From positions 62,001-126,000 of the forward strand of contig NZ_NEVL01000007.1 in assembly GCF_002261335.1 (NCBI RefSeq): a stretch of DNA of 64,000 bases, written 5' to 3'. Within the stretch, counting starts at the first letter, position 1, and every line of letters starts with the position of its first letter. The position numbers and the translations under genes are program-made. The stretch comes from Bordetella genomosp. 1 (lineage in GTDB: Bacteria; Pseudomonadota; Gammaproteobacteria; Burkholderiales; Burkholderiaceae_B). The notes under the pieces were generated by a model. That model saw only the letters and a program-made list of their open reading frames with translations, searched no databases and was not told where the DNA came from. This document shows, piece after piece, positions 40,289-49,382 of this stretch.

Positions 40289-40795
40289 ATGTCAGCCTCT
40301 ACCCGCCCCTCCCGCACCGATCACGTCGACGAGCAACTCAGCCTGGCCGAATCGCTGTGCGCCGACCGCGGCCGGCGCCTCACGCCGATCCGGCGCAAGG
40401 TGCTGGAGCTGATGCTGCGCCACGGTCGCAGCCTGAAAGCCTACGAACTGCTCGAAGCCATGCGCGCGGTGCACCCGGGCGCGGCGCCCCCCACCGTCTA
40501 TCGCGCGCTCGACTTCCTGATGGAAGAGGGCCTGATCCACCGGCTCGATGCCGTCAACGCCTGGACCGCCTGTCACGACGCGGCCGGCGCCCCGCACGAC
40601 CTGCTGGTGGTCTGCACCGGCTGCGGCGCGGTGGCCGAGGTCAGCGACCCCGCCATGAGCCGCCAGCTGGCCGAGCGCGTGGCCCAGACCGGCTTCGCGC
40701 TGGCCACCCACGAGACCGAGATCCGCGCGCTGTGCCCGCAGTGCCAGAAAGATCCGGCCAAGGCCGCGGCCGCCCACGCGCACCACCACCACTGA
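40289..40795 (+). CDS. zur: Zinc uptake regulator Zur (Fur family)
   Basis: 168 residues. The winged helix RLTPIRRKVLELMLRHGRSLKAYELLEAM with PPTVYRALDFLMEEGLIHRL is typical of Zur. Two cysteine pairs, CTGCG and CPQC, form the structural zinc site, and HDLLVV supplies a regulatory-site ligand. The protein ends in an unusual AHAHHHH tail. With zinc bound it should repress the divergent znu operon and znuD through the boxes noted. A separate Fur-family gene is at 301-741. Confidence 0.94.
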   Translation: MSASTRPSRTDHVDEQLSLAESLCADRGRRLTPIRRKVLELMLRHGRSLKAYELLEAMRAVHPGAAPPTVYRALDFLMEEGLIHRLDAVNAWTACHDAAGAPHDLLVVCTGCGAVAEVSDPAMSRQLAERVAQTGFALATHETEIRALCPQCQKDPAKAAAAHAHHHH

Positions 40796-41134
40796 ACGCC
40801 GCACGCATTCGGTTGCAATCCGGCTCTTGAAATCGCCGGATTTGCCCCCATTTGTCTGGATCGCCCCGCACCTGGCTGCTTACGGGGCGTCATCTGCACC
40901 AATCCGGACCAGGGTTTCCCAAGGGTTTGCCCGTCACAGAGTACTGTGCTGTAATCCTGCGTCCGGTTGCGATTGCGACCCTTGCAGCCCCAATATCGCG
41001 CCGTGCTGCCACATCGGCAGGCAAGCCTTCCCGGCCCGCAAGTCTCCGAGACCCGCTCTCAGATACGCGCGGCGTCGGTCGGCCCCGCCCCTCGATCCGG
41101 CCATGCACGGCACGTCTTTAGCCCCAGCATCGCC
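40796..41134 (+). other. Leader region of the zinc GTPase gene
   Basis: This 339-bp gap contains the sigma-32-like promoter described separately and then a probable leader of about 275 nt. A short inverted repeat CACAG-AGTA-CTGTG lies at 40935-40948. No Zur box is visible here, unlike the znu genes, so this GTPase appears to be under heat-shock rather than zinc control. No convincing small gene is present. Confidence 0.4.
40826..40851 (+). promoter_or_regulatory. Sigma-32-type heat-shock promoter
   Basis: CTTGAA, 14 bases, then CCCCAT. Both elements and the spacing agree with the sigma-32 consensus (CTTGAA-N12-14-CCCCAT). It points rightwards to the CobW-like GTPase and possibly dksA. It also lies 31 bp beyond the zur stop. 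Confidence 0.75.
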
Positions 41135-42241
41135 ATGAACACCCAGCGCAGTTTGGACAAAATGGTTCCCGTCACCATCCTCACCGGCTTCCTCGGTGCG
41201 GGCAAGACCACCCTGCTCAAGCGTATCCTCACCGAATATCACGGCCGCCGCCTGGCCGTGATCGAAAACGAATTCGGACCCGAGAGCATCGACAACGACC
41301 TGCTGGTCCAGGACAGCGATGAAGAGATCATCGAGCTGTCGAACGGCTGCATCTGCTGCACGGTGCGTGGCGACCTGATGCGCACGCTGTCCGATCTGCG
41401 CGCCAAGCGCGAATCCGGCGCGCTCAACTTCGAACGCGTGATCATCGAGACCACCGGCATGGCCAACCCCGGCCCGGTGTGCCAGACGTTCTTCATGGAC
41501 GACGAGATCGCCGAGTACTACCGCCTCGATGCCGTCATCACCGTGGTCGATGCCAAGCACGGCATGGCCACGCTCGATGCCCAGGAAGAGGCCCAGAAGC
41601 AGGTCGGCTTCGCCGATCGCATCCTGGTGTCCAAGAAAGACCTGATCAACGACGTCGACTACGAAGCGCTGCGCGCCCGCCTGGTGCGGATCAACCCGCG
41701 CGCGCCGATCACGCCGGTGCACTTCGGCGAAGCCGACCTGAAGTCGATCATCGACATCAGCGGCTTCAACCTGAACTCGATCCTCGACATCGATCCGCAG
41801 TTCCTGGCCGACGAGCATCCCGACGCCAAGCACGACCACGATCACGGTCATGACCACGGCCACGGCCATGATCACGACCACGACCACGATTGCGGCGCAC
41901 ACTGCGATCACGGCCATCATCATCACCACCATCAGCACAACGACGACATCGGCGCGTTCGTGTTCCGCTCGAACAAGCCTTTCGATCCGGCCCGCCTCGA
42001 AGAATTCCTGGGCGGCGTGGTGCAGGTGTACGGCCCCGACCTGATGCGCTACAAGGGCATTCTTTACATGAAGGGCATCAATCGCCGCATGCTGTTCCAG
42101 GGCGTGCACATGATGATGGGCGCCGAGCCCGGCAAGCCCTGGACGTCTTCGGAGAAGCCCTCGACCAAAATGGTCTTCATCGGCCGCAAACTGCCGCAGG
42201 AAATTTTCACCCGCGGTCTTGAGCAGTGCCTGGTGGGCTGA
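41135..42241 (+). CDS. COG0523/CobW-family zinc metallochaperone GTPase
   Basis: 368 residues. G1 motif GFLGAGKTT (18-26), switch region ENEFGPESIDND, the metal-binding CXCC motif CICC (72-75) and the late G4-like SKKDLIND are all present. A His/Asp-rich stretch near residues 232-270 (HDHDHGHDHGHGHDHDHDHDCG and HHHHHHQH) is followed by the CobW C-terminal domain (FVFRSNKPFDPARLEEFL). Proteins of this class deliver zinc to client enzymes when zinc is scarce. Location between zur and dksA supports zinc rather than cobalt. CobW in vitamin B12 synthesis is the alternative reading. Confidence 0.91.
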   Translation: MNTQRSLDKMVPVTILTGFLGAGKTTLLKRILTEYHGRRLAVIENEFGPESIDNDLLVQDSDEEIIELSNGCICCTVRGDLMRTLSDLRAKRESGALNFERVIIETTGMANPGPVCQTFFMDDEIAEYYRLDAVITVVDAKHGMATLDAQEEAQKQVGFADRILVSKKDLINDVDYEALRARLVRINPRAPITPVHFGEADLKSIIDISGFNLNSILDIDPQFLADEHPDAKHDHDHGHDHGHGHDHDHDHDCGAHCDHGHHHHHHQHNDDIGAFVFRSNKPFDPARLEEFLGGVVQVYGPDLMRYKGILYMKGINRRMLFQGVHMMMGAEPGKPWTSSEKPSTKMVFIGRKLPQEIFTRGLEQCLVG

Positions 42242-42381
42242 AACAGGCCCCCGGCATTATCAGAGCAACCCAAGTAGAACCGTACTGCGAGGATCCCTTA
42301 GCGCAGGTACAGAATGGTTATACGGCCAGCCGGAATGCGCCATCAGGCGGTATCTGGACCGATTCATAGTGGAGTGTTTTC

Positions 42382-42846
42382 ATGGCTACGAAGGCAGCAA
42401 CCAAAAAATCAAGCAAGTCGACGAGCGATACGGCGATTGATCTGCCCAGCGAACAGGAATTGCTGGCCATGCCCGAGGCCGACTACATGAATGACCGCCA
42501 GCTGGCGTTCTTCAAGGAGCGGCTCAAACAACTCGAACAGGACATCCTGGCCAACGCCGGGGAGACCACCGAGCACCTGCGCGAAACGCAGTTCGTGCCC
42601 GATCCGGCCGACCGTGCCACCATCGAAGAAGAGCATGCGCTCGAGCTGCGCACCCGCGACCGCGAACGCAAGCTGCTCAAGAAGGTGCAGCAGGCGATCG
42701 CCCGCATCGACAGCGGCGAATACGGCTGGTGCGAAGAAACCGGCGAGCCGATCGGCGTGCCGCGTCTGCTCGCGCGTCCCACGGCCACCCTGTCGCTCGA
42801 AGCACAGGAACGCCGCGAAATGCGCCAGAAGCTGTACGGCGACTGA
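42382..42846 (+). CDS. dksA: RNA polymerase-binding factor DksA, cysteine-poor type
   Basis: 154 residues. The coiled-coil with the tip aspartates (DPADRA, Asp74 and Asp77) that enter the polymerase secondary channel is intact. The globular domain, which has four zinc cysteines in E. coli, keeps only the first: Cys117, Thr120, Ser138, Ala141 (GWCEETGEPIG ... ATLSLEAQER). This resembles the zinc-independent DksA2 of Pseudomonas. It mediates the stringent response with ppGpp. An extended -10-like TGGTTATAC lies about 65 bp upstream of the ATG. Confidence 0.95.
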   Translation: MATKAATKKSSKSTSDTAIDLPSEQELLAMPEADYMNDRQLAFFKERLKQLEQDILANAGETTEHLRETQFVPDPADRATIEEEHALELRTRDRERKLLKKVQQAIARIDSGEYGWCEETGEPIGVPRLLARPTATLSLEAQERREMRQKLYGD

Positions 42847-42939
42847 CCGTCCGATCGTCACAGTTTTTTACGCTGCGCAGGGCTATGCTGGGAAACCGGC
42901 ATGGCCCTTTTTCATGGGCGCCGCGCGGGAACCTTGCGC

Positions 42940-42965
42940 CTTGAAATCGGGTCGATCATCCCCAG
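42940..42965 (+). promoter_or_regulatory. Sigma-32-type heat-shock promoter of hslVU
   Basis: CTTGAA, 14 bases, CCCCAG. It matches the sigma-32 consensus at 11 of 12 defined positions and ends 25 bp before the hslV ATG. hslVU is a classical heat-shock operon in other proteobacteria. Confidence 0.8.
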
Positions 42966-42990
42966 GTATGACCTTCAAAGGAAGGAACGC

Positions 42991-43527
<537 letters not shown>

Positions 43528-43556
43528 ACGCCCGACGCCACCAAGGACCCGCTGCC

Positions 43557-44894
43557 ATGTCCGCATCGAACATGACCCCCGGAGAGATCGTCTCCGAACT
43601 CGACAAATTCATCATCGGCCAGAATCGCGCCAAGCGCGCGGTCGCCGTGGCGCTGCGCAACCGCTGGCGCCGCCAGCAGGTGGCCGAGCCGCTGCGCCAC
43701 GAGATCCACCCGAAGAACATCCTGATGATCGGCCCCACCGGCGTGGGCAAGACCGAGATCGCGCGCCGCCTGGCCAAGCTGGCCAACGCGCCCTTCATCA
43801 AGATCGAGGCCACCAAGTTCACCGAGGTGGGCTACGTCGGCCGCGACGTCGACACCATCATCCGCGACCTGACCGAGTATTCGATCAAGCAGACCCGCGA
43901 GATCGAGATGCGCCGCGTGCGCACGCATGCCGAAGACGCGGCCGAAGACCGCATCCTCGACGTGCTGGTGCCGCCGTCGCGCAACGCGATGGGCGAGCCC
44001 GACCGCGGCGGCGAGGAAAGCACCGCCCGCCAGACCTTCCGCAAGCGCCTGCGCGAGGGCAAGCTCGACGACACCGAGATCGAGATCGAGGTGGCGCAGC
44101 CCATGCCGCAGCTCGACGTCATGACGCCGCCGGGCATGGAAGAGATGGCCGAGCAGCTGCGCGGCATGTTCGCCGGCATCTCGCGCGACAAGACCAAGCC
44201 GAAGAAAATCAAGATCAAGGAAGCCTTCAAGCTGATCGTCGACGAAGAGGCCGCCAAGCGCGTCAACGAAGACGACATCAAGACCGCGGCCATCGCCAAC
44301 GTCGAACAGAACGGCATCGTGTTCCTCGACGAGATCGACAAGATCGCGGCGCGCCAGGAGTCGGGCGGCGCCGAGGTCTCGCGCCAGGGCGTGCAGCGCG
44401 ACCTGCTGCCGCTGGTCGAAGGCACCACGGTCAACACCCGCTACGGCATGGTGCGCACCGATCACATCCTGTTCATCGCGTCGGGCGCCTTCCACCTGGC
44501 CCGCCCGTCCGACCTGATCCCCGAACTGCAGGGCCGCTTCCCGATCCGCGTCGAGCTCGACTCGCTGTCGGCCGACGACTTCGTGCGCATCCTGTCGGAG
44601 ACCGACGCCTCGCTGGTCAAGCAGTACACCGCGCTGCTCGACACCGAAGGCGTGAAGCTCGACTTCACCGACGAGGGCATCAAGCGTCTCGCCGAGCTGG
44701 CCTTCTCGGTCAACGAGCGCACCGAGAACATCGGCGCGCGCCGTCTGTACACCGTGATGGAGAAGCTGCTCGACGAGCTCTCGTTCGACGCCACCGCCAA
44801 CAGCGGCCAGGCGGTCCGGATCGATGCGGCCTACGTCGATGCGCAGCTGGCCGAAACCGCCGGCAGCCAGGATCTGGCGCGCTACGTGCTGTAA
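43557..44894 (+). CDS. hslU: ATP-dependent unfoldase HslU (ClpY)
   Basis: 445-residue AAA+ ATPase. Walker A GPTGVGKT (59-66), the pore loop GYVGRDV, a helical I-domain (residues 110-225), Walker [12 protein letters not shown], sensor 2 in [15 protein letters not shown], and the C-terminal ARYVL that docks into HslV are all visible. It unfolds substrates and feeds them to HslV in the cytoplasm. It ends with a strong terminator. Confidence 0.97.
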   Translation: MSASNMTPGEIVSELDKFIIGQNRAKRAVAVALRNRWRRQQVAEPLRHEIHPKNILMIGPTGVGKTEIARRLAKLANAPFIKIEATKFTEVGYVGRDVDTIIRDLTEYSIKQTREIEMRRVRTHAEDAAEDRILDVLVPPSRNAMGEPDRGGEESTARQTFRKRLREGKLDDTEIEIEVAQPMPQLDVMTPPGMEEMAEQLRGMFAGISRDKTKPKKIKIKEAFKLIVDEEAAKRVNEDDIKTAAIANVEQNGIVFLDEIDKIAARQESGGAEVSRQGVQRDLLPLVEGTTVNTRYGMVRTDHILFIASGAFHLARPSDLIPELQGRFPIRVELDSLSADDFVRILSETDASLVKQYTALLDTEGVKLDFTDEGIKRLAELAFSVNERTENIGARRLYTVMEKLLDELSFDATANSGQAVRIDAAYVDAQLAETAGSQDLARYVL

Positions 44895-44922
44895 GCGCGC
44901 GCCCGCGCGGCGCGCACGTGAC

Positions 44923-44945
44923 AAGGCCCGGCATTGCCGGGCCTT
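44923..44945 (+). terminator. Terminator after hslVU
   Basis: A perfect 10-bp stem AAGGCCCGGC / GCCGGGCCTT with loop ATT, followed by TGTCTTT. It lies between hslU and the convergent CusF-like gene. Confidence 0.9.
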
Positions 44946-44979
44946 TGTCTTTGGGGCGCCGCCGCGGCGCCTCGGTGCA

Positions 44980-45285
44980 TCACTTGGAGATCGCGGTCAC
45001 GATGTAGCGGCCGTCCTTGCGGGTGGCGGTGAACGACACCTTGTCGCCCGGCTTGATGCCGTCGAGCAGCTTGGGATCCGCCTGGTAGACCAGCGTCATG
45101 GCCGGCAGGTCGAGCGCCGAGATGGCGTCGTGCTTGATGGTGACGGTGCCGGCGGCCGCGTCGATACGGCGCACTTCTCCGCTGGCGCTCGCCTGCTGTG
45201 CGAACGCCATCGGCGTGGCCAGGGTGACGACCGACATCGCCGTGGCCATCGCGAATGTCGTTCCGTATTTGCGGGAAAAGCCCAT
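44980..45285 (-). CDS. CusF-like periplasmic copper-binding protein with degenerate site
   Basis: 101 residues. A signal peptide ends at AFAQQA. The small beta-barrel matches CusF: SGEVRRIDAAAGTVTIKHDAISALDLPAMTLVY and DKVSFTATRKDGRYIVTAI. Aligning by spacing with CusF (H36, W44, M47, M49), His52 and Met63 are kept, but the capping Trp is Leu60 and the second Met is Leu65. Copper binding should be weakened or changed. No cusA/B/C genes are adjacent, so its role is open. Confidence 0.85.
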   Translation of the reverse strand: MGFSRKYGTTFAMATAMSVVTLATPMAFAQQASASGEVRRIDAAAGTVTIKHDAISALDLPAMTLVYQADPKLLDGIKPGDKVSFTATRKDGRYIVTAISK

Positions 45286-45505
45286 CCAAACCTCCGAAAG
45301 CAGCGGCGCGTCGCAGCGCGCCCACAGACACAGGATACCAACACGGACGCCGCCGCGGCCCTGTGCAAACGCAACAAGTCTGACAATATTTATGGCGTCG
45401 GATGATCCGTTCCGTTACAGGATGCCGGCCCGCGCGACCCTACAATGTGAGCCCCGCGAGTCGCCCTTCCCGGCGCCGCACCGCCCATTCAGCAAGGATC
45501 GTTCC

Positions 45506-46069
45506 ATGGCCAACCGCTTGTCCGTCATCGCCACCCGCACCGGAGACGACGGCACCACCGGACTCGGCGACGGCTCGCGCATCGCCAAGGATCACGCGCG
45601 CGTGGTCGCGCTCGGCGACGTCGACGAATTCAACAGCGCGCTGGGCCTGCTGCTGTGCGAGCCCGACCTGCCCGACGCCGTGCGCAGCGACCTGCTCACC
45701 ATGCAGCACGATCTGTTCGACATGGGCGCGGAGATCTGCATTCCCGGCCACACCGCGGTGGCCGACGCGCAGGTGGCGTTTCTCGACGCCCGCCTCGCCC
45801 ACTACAACGCCGCCCTGCCCCCGCTGCGCGAATTCATCCTGCCCGGCGGCAGCCGCGCGGCGGCCCTGGCGCACCTGGCCCGCACCAGCGCGCGCCGCGC
45901 CGAACGCGCGGTGGTGGCGCTGGCGCGCGACGAGGCGGTCAACGCGCCGCTGCGCCAGTACCTGAACCGGGCCTCCGACCTGATGTTCGTGCTGGCGCGC
46001 TACCTCAACCAGTCGCTGGGCCAGCCCGACGTGTACTGGACCAGCCGCAATTCGCGCATCCAGTCGTAG
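45506..46069 (+). CDS. Cob(I)yrinic acid a,c-diamide adenosyltransferase, PduO type
   Basis: 187 residues. The ATP-binding N terminus TRTGDDGTTGLGDGSRIAKD and the later RTSARRAERAVVALARDE and NRASDLMFVLARYLN are the PduO-family signatures. It transfers adenosine from ATP to cob(I)alamin to make coenzyme B12. AAGGA lies nine bases before ATG 45506. A TACAAT box sits at 45441-45446. No other cobalamin gene is close, so it may serve corrinoid salvage. Confidence 0.92.
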   Translation: MANRLSVIATRTGDDGTTGLGDGSRIAKDHARVVALGDVDEFNSALGLLLCEPDLPDAVRSDLLTMQHDLFDMGAEICIPGHTAVADAQVAFLDARLAHYNAALPPLREFILPGGSRAAALAHLARTSARRAERAVVALARDEAVNAPLRQYLNRASDLMFVLARYLNQSLGQPDVYWTSRNSRIQS

Positions 46070-46089
46070 CGCGCGCGCCGCGCCATGAA

Positions 46090-46115
46090 AAAGGCCAGCC
46101 CGCGGGCTGGCCTTT
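46090..46115. terminator. Bidirectional terminator between adenosyltransferase gene and lipA
   Basis: Stem AAAGGCCAGCCC / GGGCTGGCCTTT, with A-rich sequence on the left and T on the right, between two convergent genes. Confidence 0.88.
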
Positions 46116-46136
46116 GCACTGCCGCGCCGCGGCGCG

Positions 46137-47135
46137 TCAGTTCACGCCGGCGGCATGCGCCTGTTCGTCGGCGTGGTACGACGAGCGCACCATGGCGCCC
46201 ACGGCGGCGTGCGAGAAGCCCATGGCATAGGCCTCGCGCTCGAACATCGCGAAGGTGTCCGGGTGCACGTAGCGCAGCACCGGCAGGTGATGCTCGGAGG
46301 GCTGCAGATACTGGCCGATGGTCAGCATGTCGACGTTGTGCTCGCGCATGTCGCGCATGACCTGCAGGATCTCTTCGTCGGTCTCGCCCAGGCCCAGCAT
46401 CAGGCCCGACTTGGTGGGCACCTCGGGATGCAGCTTCTTGAACTCGGCCAGCAGCTTGAGCGAGTGCATGTAGTCGGAGCCCGGGCGCGCCTGCTTGTAG
46501 AGGCGCGGCACGGTTTCGAGGTTGTGGTTCATCACGTCGGGCGGGCCGGCGTTGAGGATGGCCAGCGCGCGGTCGAGGCGGCCGCGGAAGTCGGGCACCA
46601 GCACCTCGATGCGGGTGTTGGGCGAGTGTTCGCGGATCTGCGTGATGCAGTCGACGAAGTGGGCGGCGCCGCCGTCGCGCAGGTCGTCGCGGTCGACCGA
46701 GGTGATCACCACGTACGACAGCTTGAGCGCGCCGATGGTGCGGGCGAGGTTCTTCGGCTCTTCGGTGTCGAGCGGATCGGGACGGCCGTGGCCCACGTCA
46801 CAGAACGGGCAGCGGCGCGTGCACTTGTCGCCCATGATCATGAACGTGGCCGTGCCCTTGCCGAAGCACTCGCCGATGTTGGGGCACGACGCCTCTTCAC
46901 AGACCGTGTGCAGGTTGTGCTCGCGCAGGATGCGCTTGATGTCGTAGAAGCGCGAACCGGGCGCGGCGGCGCGCACGCGGATCCACTCGGGCTTCTTCAG
47001 GCGTTCGGCCGGCACGATCTTGATCGGGATGCGGGCGGTCTTGGCCTGGGACTTCTGCTTCTGGGTCGGGTCATACGCCGGAGCGGCGACCTGCGGTTCC
47101 TTCGAGGGCTCGGAAGAATCGACGATCTGGGACAT
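46137..47135 (-). CDS. lipA: Lipoyl synthase
   Basis: 332-residue radical-SAM enzyme that inserts two sulphurs into octanoyl groups. The auxiliary cluster cysteines are in [12 protein letters not shown] and the radical-SAM cluster is CTRRCPFC. The C-terminal RSSYHADEQ provides the serine ligand of the auxiliary cluster. The first 35 residues are a Lys/Pro-rich extension. It follows lipB by 58 bp, so octanoyl transfer and sulphur insertion are co-expressed. Confidence 0.97.
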   Translation of the reverse strand: MSQIVDSSEPSKEPQVAAPAYDPTQKQKSQAKTARIPIKIVPAERLKKPEWIRVRAAAPGSRFYDIKRILREHNLHTVCEEASCPNIGECFGKGTATFMIMGDKCTRRCPFCDVGHGRPDPLDTEEPKNLARTIGALKLSYVVITSVDRDDLRDGGAAHFVDCITQIREHSPNTRIEVLVPDFRGRLDRALAILNAGPPDVMNHNLETVPRLYKQARPGSDYMHSLKLLAEFKKLHPEVPTKSGLMLGLGETDEEILQVMRDMREHNVDMLTIGQYLQPSEHHLPVLRYVHPDTFAMFEREAYAMGFSHAAVGAMVRSSYHADEQAHAAGVN

Positions 47136-47193
47136 GAGGCACCTTCACGACCTGGCGGCGCGGGGCCGGGCGGTCTGGGACAAAAAAGGCATT

Positions 47194-48006
47194 TTACTCC
47201 CCCGCCGCCGCCCGCCCGGCAAGGGGCGGGACACGAGGGGGAACACAGGATGCCGGCGGGGCCGGCACGGCGGAGGGGATCGGGGCCACGGACGGCGTGG
47301 CGGTGACGGCCGCGTCGGTGACGGCGGCGTGCGCGGCGGACGGTGCGGCGGCCAGCGGGGTGGCGTGCGCGGCGGCCTGCGCGGCAGCGAGCGCGGCGGC
47401 CAGCGCGGCGGCGAGCGCCTGGGCCAGCGTCTCGCCGACCTGCGTCACCGAGGCCGACACGCCGCAGGCGGCCATGTCGACCGTGCGCAGCCCCTCGTAG
47501 CCACAGGGGTTGATGCCGAGGAACGGCGCCAGGTCCATGGCCACGTTGAGCGCCACGCCGTGGTAGGCGCAGCCGTTGCGGATCTTGATGCCGAGCGCGG
47601 CGATCTTGCACAGTTCGCCGTCGAGGCGCACGTAGACGCCCGGCGCGCCGGGCTTGCGACAGGAGGCGATGCCGTGCTGCGCCAGCGTGGCGATGGCGGC
47701 GTCTTCGAGCAGCGCCACGTATTCGCGCACGTACAGGCCGGCGCGGCGCAGGTCGAACAGGGTGTAGGCCACCACCTGGCCGGGGCCGTGGTAGGTGACC
47801 TGGCCGCCGCGGTCGCAGTGCACCACCGGAATCGCACCGGCATCGAGCAGGTGCGCGGGGCTGCCGGCCTGCCCCAGCGTGTAGACCGGGGCGTGCTCAC
47901 AGAGCCAGATCTCGTCGGGCGTGCCGGGCTGGCGCGCGGCCGTGAAGGCACGCATCGCCTGCCACACCGACGCGTAGTCGGCCGGGGCGTCCAGCCAGGT
48001 GATCAT
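47194..48006 (-). CDS. lipB: Octanoyltransferase LipB with Ala/Pro-rich C-terminal extension
   Basis: 270 residues. The catalytic pair is Cys168 in GINPCGYEG and Lys134 in [31 protein letters not shown] is diagnostic. It transfers octanoate from acyl-carrier protein to lipoyl domains. The fold should end near residue 195; the remaining 75 residues are low-complexity Ala, then Ala/Pro ([33 protein letters not shown]). This tail is far beyond the usual length of about 210-220 and could be recent repeat growth or a late frameshift. Confidence 0.92.
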   Translation of the reverse strand: MITWLDAPADYASVWQAMRAFTAARQPGTPDEIWLCEHAPVYTLGQAGSPAHLLDAGAIPVVHCDRGGQVTYHGPGQVVAYTLFDLRRAGLYVREYVALLEDAAIATLAQHGIASCRKPGAPGVYVRLDGELCKIAALGIKIRNGCAYHGVALNVAMDLAPFLGINPCGYEGLRTVDMAACGVSASVTQVGETLAQALAAALAAALAAAQAAAHATPLAAAPSAAHAAVTDAAVTATPSVAPIPSAVPAPPASCVPPRVPPLAGRAAAGE

Positions 48007-48019
48007 GCGCGCGCGCCGC

Positions 48020-48292
48020 TCACAGGACGATGGACACCATGGGGTGGCCATGCAGCGCGCGGTAGAGCGCGTCGAGCTGTTCGCGCGAGGTGGCGCGCAC
48101 GGTGAAGGTCAGGCCGAGGTAGTTGCCCCCCTTGCTGGGCCGCATCTCCACGGAGGCCGGATCGAAGCCGGGGTCGTGCTCGAGCACGACGGCGGTCAGC
48201 GTCTGCGCGAATTCCGGGTGCTGCTTGCCCATCACCTTGATGGGGAAGTCGGACGGATATTCGATGAGGGATTCTTCGGGGGGGATATTCAT
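48020..48292 (-). CDS. ybeD: DUF493 / YbeD family protein
   Basis: 90 residues, with a ferredoxin-like small domain: [49 protein letters not shown] and HPMVSIVL. The family is conserved between dacA/dat and lipB, as here, and its role is unknown though a regulatory link with lipoate synthesis has been supposed from the context. It begins 66 bp downstream of the aminotransferase gene and ends 13 bp before lipB. Confidence 0.92.
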   Translation of the reverse strand: MNIPPEESLIEYPSDFPIKVMGKQHPEFAQTLTAVVLEHDPGFDPASVEMRPSKGGNYLGLTFTVRATSREQLDALYRALHGHPMVSIVL

Positions 48293-48358
48293 GATGGGTA
48301 CCAGCCTCTGCGAGAGGTCGGCCGGGGCGCCTGCGGCGCCCGGGCGACGAGTGGCTTT

Positions 48359-49225
48359 TTACAGCGCAGCGATGCGGGCATCATAACCCGCACGCAACAG
48401 CGCAAAAACAGGGCCGGGCTTGCCGTCGCCGACCGGCCGGCCGTCGAGTTCGGTCACGGCCAGCACTTCCTTGGTGGCGGACGTGATCAGGATCTCGTCG
48501 GCCGACTCGACCTCGGCGCGCGGCAGCGGCCGCATCTCGAACGGCACGCCGGCCGCGGCCGCGAGCTCGCCCATCAGGCCGTAGCGGATGCCCTCGAGGA
48601 TGAGGTTGTTCTTGGGCGGCGCGAGCAGCGTGCCGTCGCGCACCACCCAGATGTTGGACGAGGCGCCCTCGCTCAGGAAGCCGTCGCGGAACTGCAGCAC
48701 CTCCTCGACGCCGGCCTCCACCGCCGCCTGCTTGGCCAGCACATTGCCGAGCAGCGACACCGACTTGATCTCGCAATGCAGCCAGCGCTCGTCGGGAATC
48801 GAGATGGTGGCCACGCCGCGCGCGCGCTGCGCCGGCGTGGGCGGGGCGAACGGCGTCGCCATGCCGAACACGGTGGGCGTGACGGGCTCGGTGGGAAAGC
48901 CGTGGTCGCGCCGCGCCACGCCGCGCGTGATCTGCAGGTACACCAGACAGGTGGGCGTCGAGGCGCGCGCCACCAGCTGGTCGATCAGGCCGATCCAGCC
49001 GCTGCGGTCGAAGGGGGAGGCGATACGGATGGCCTTGAGGCTGCGATCGAGGCGATCGAGGTGTTCGTTCATGCGGAACACCTTGCCGTCGTAGACCGGG
49101 ACGACTTCGTAGATGCCGTCGCCGAAGATGAAACCACGGTCGAGAACCGAAATCTTGGCCTCGTCCAGGCGCGTGAAGTCGCCGTTGAGATATACCTGGC
49201 TGTCGCCCGGCATGCCCGGAATCAT
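48359..49225 (-). CDS. dat: Class IV PLP aminotransferase, D-amino-acid transaminase-like
   Basis: 288 residues. Class IV fold marks are VYLNGDFTRLDEAKISVLDRGFIFGDGIYEVVPVYDG, the PLP lysine region CEIKSVSLLGNVLAKQAA, and LSEGASSNIWVV. D-alanine aminotransferase supplies D-glutamate and D-alanine for peptidoglycan; a branched-chain transaminase is the other option, but location next to a D,D-carboxypeptidase gene favours the first. The start ATG 49225 has AGGAG seven bases upstream. Confidence 0.88.
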   Translation of the reverse strand: MIPGMPGDSQVYLNGDFTRLDEAKISVLDRGFIFGDGIYEVVPVYDGKVFRMNEHLDRLDRSLKAIRIASPFDRSGWIGLIDQLVARASTPTCLVYLQITRGVARRDHGFPTEPVTPTVFGMATPFAPPTPAQRARGVATISIPDERWLHCEIKSVSLLGNVLAKQAAVEAGVEEVLQFRDGFLSEGASSNIWVVRDGTLLAPPKNNLILEGIRYGLMGELAAAAGVPFEMRPLPRAEVESADEILITSATKEVLAVTELDGRPVGDGKPGPVFALLRAGYDARIAAL

Positions 49226-49382
49226 GGAATGCTCCTGAGGGTTTGGCGGCGGATCGGCCCCGATCCGCCTCGCCATGGCACACGGGCCGCCTCGCGGCGG
49301 CCCGGTGGGTTCGATGCCTGCGCACAGGCACCGCCAGCTTACACCCGCAGTGCGGCGCCCGGCGCGGCGCCGGGCGCGCTTT

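Noticed and set aside
40827-41138. 103-codon open frame between zur and the zinc GTPase gene
   Set aside because: It begins at the sigma-32-like promoter itself, so it would not be on that transcript. It has no ribosome binding site and a shuffled Pro/Arg/Cys composition.
45402-45965. 187-codon open frame in another phase over the cobalamin adenosyltransferase gene
   Set aside because: Its translation is a Pro/Thr/Arg-rich shadow. The PduO motifs are in the frame that starts at 45506.
49345-49382. Strong GC-only hairpin with T run just after the dacC stop
   Set aside because: The T run lies on the plus strand side, while all flanking genes are transcribed leftwards. It might still slow transcription, but it is not a proper terminator for dacC.
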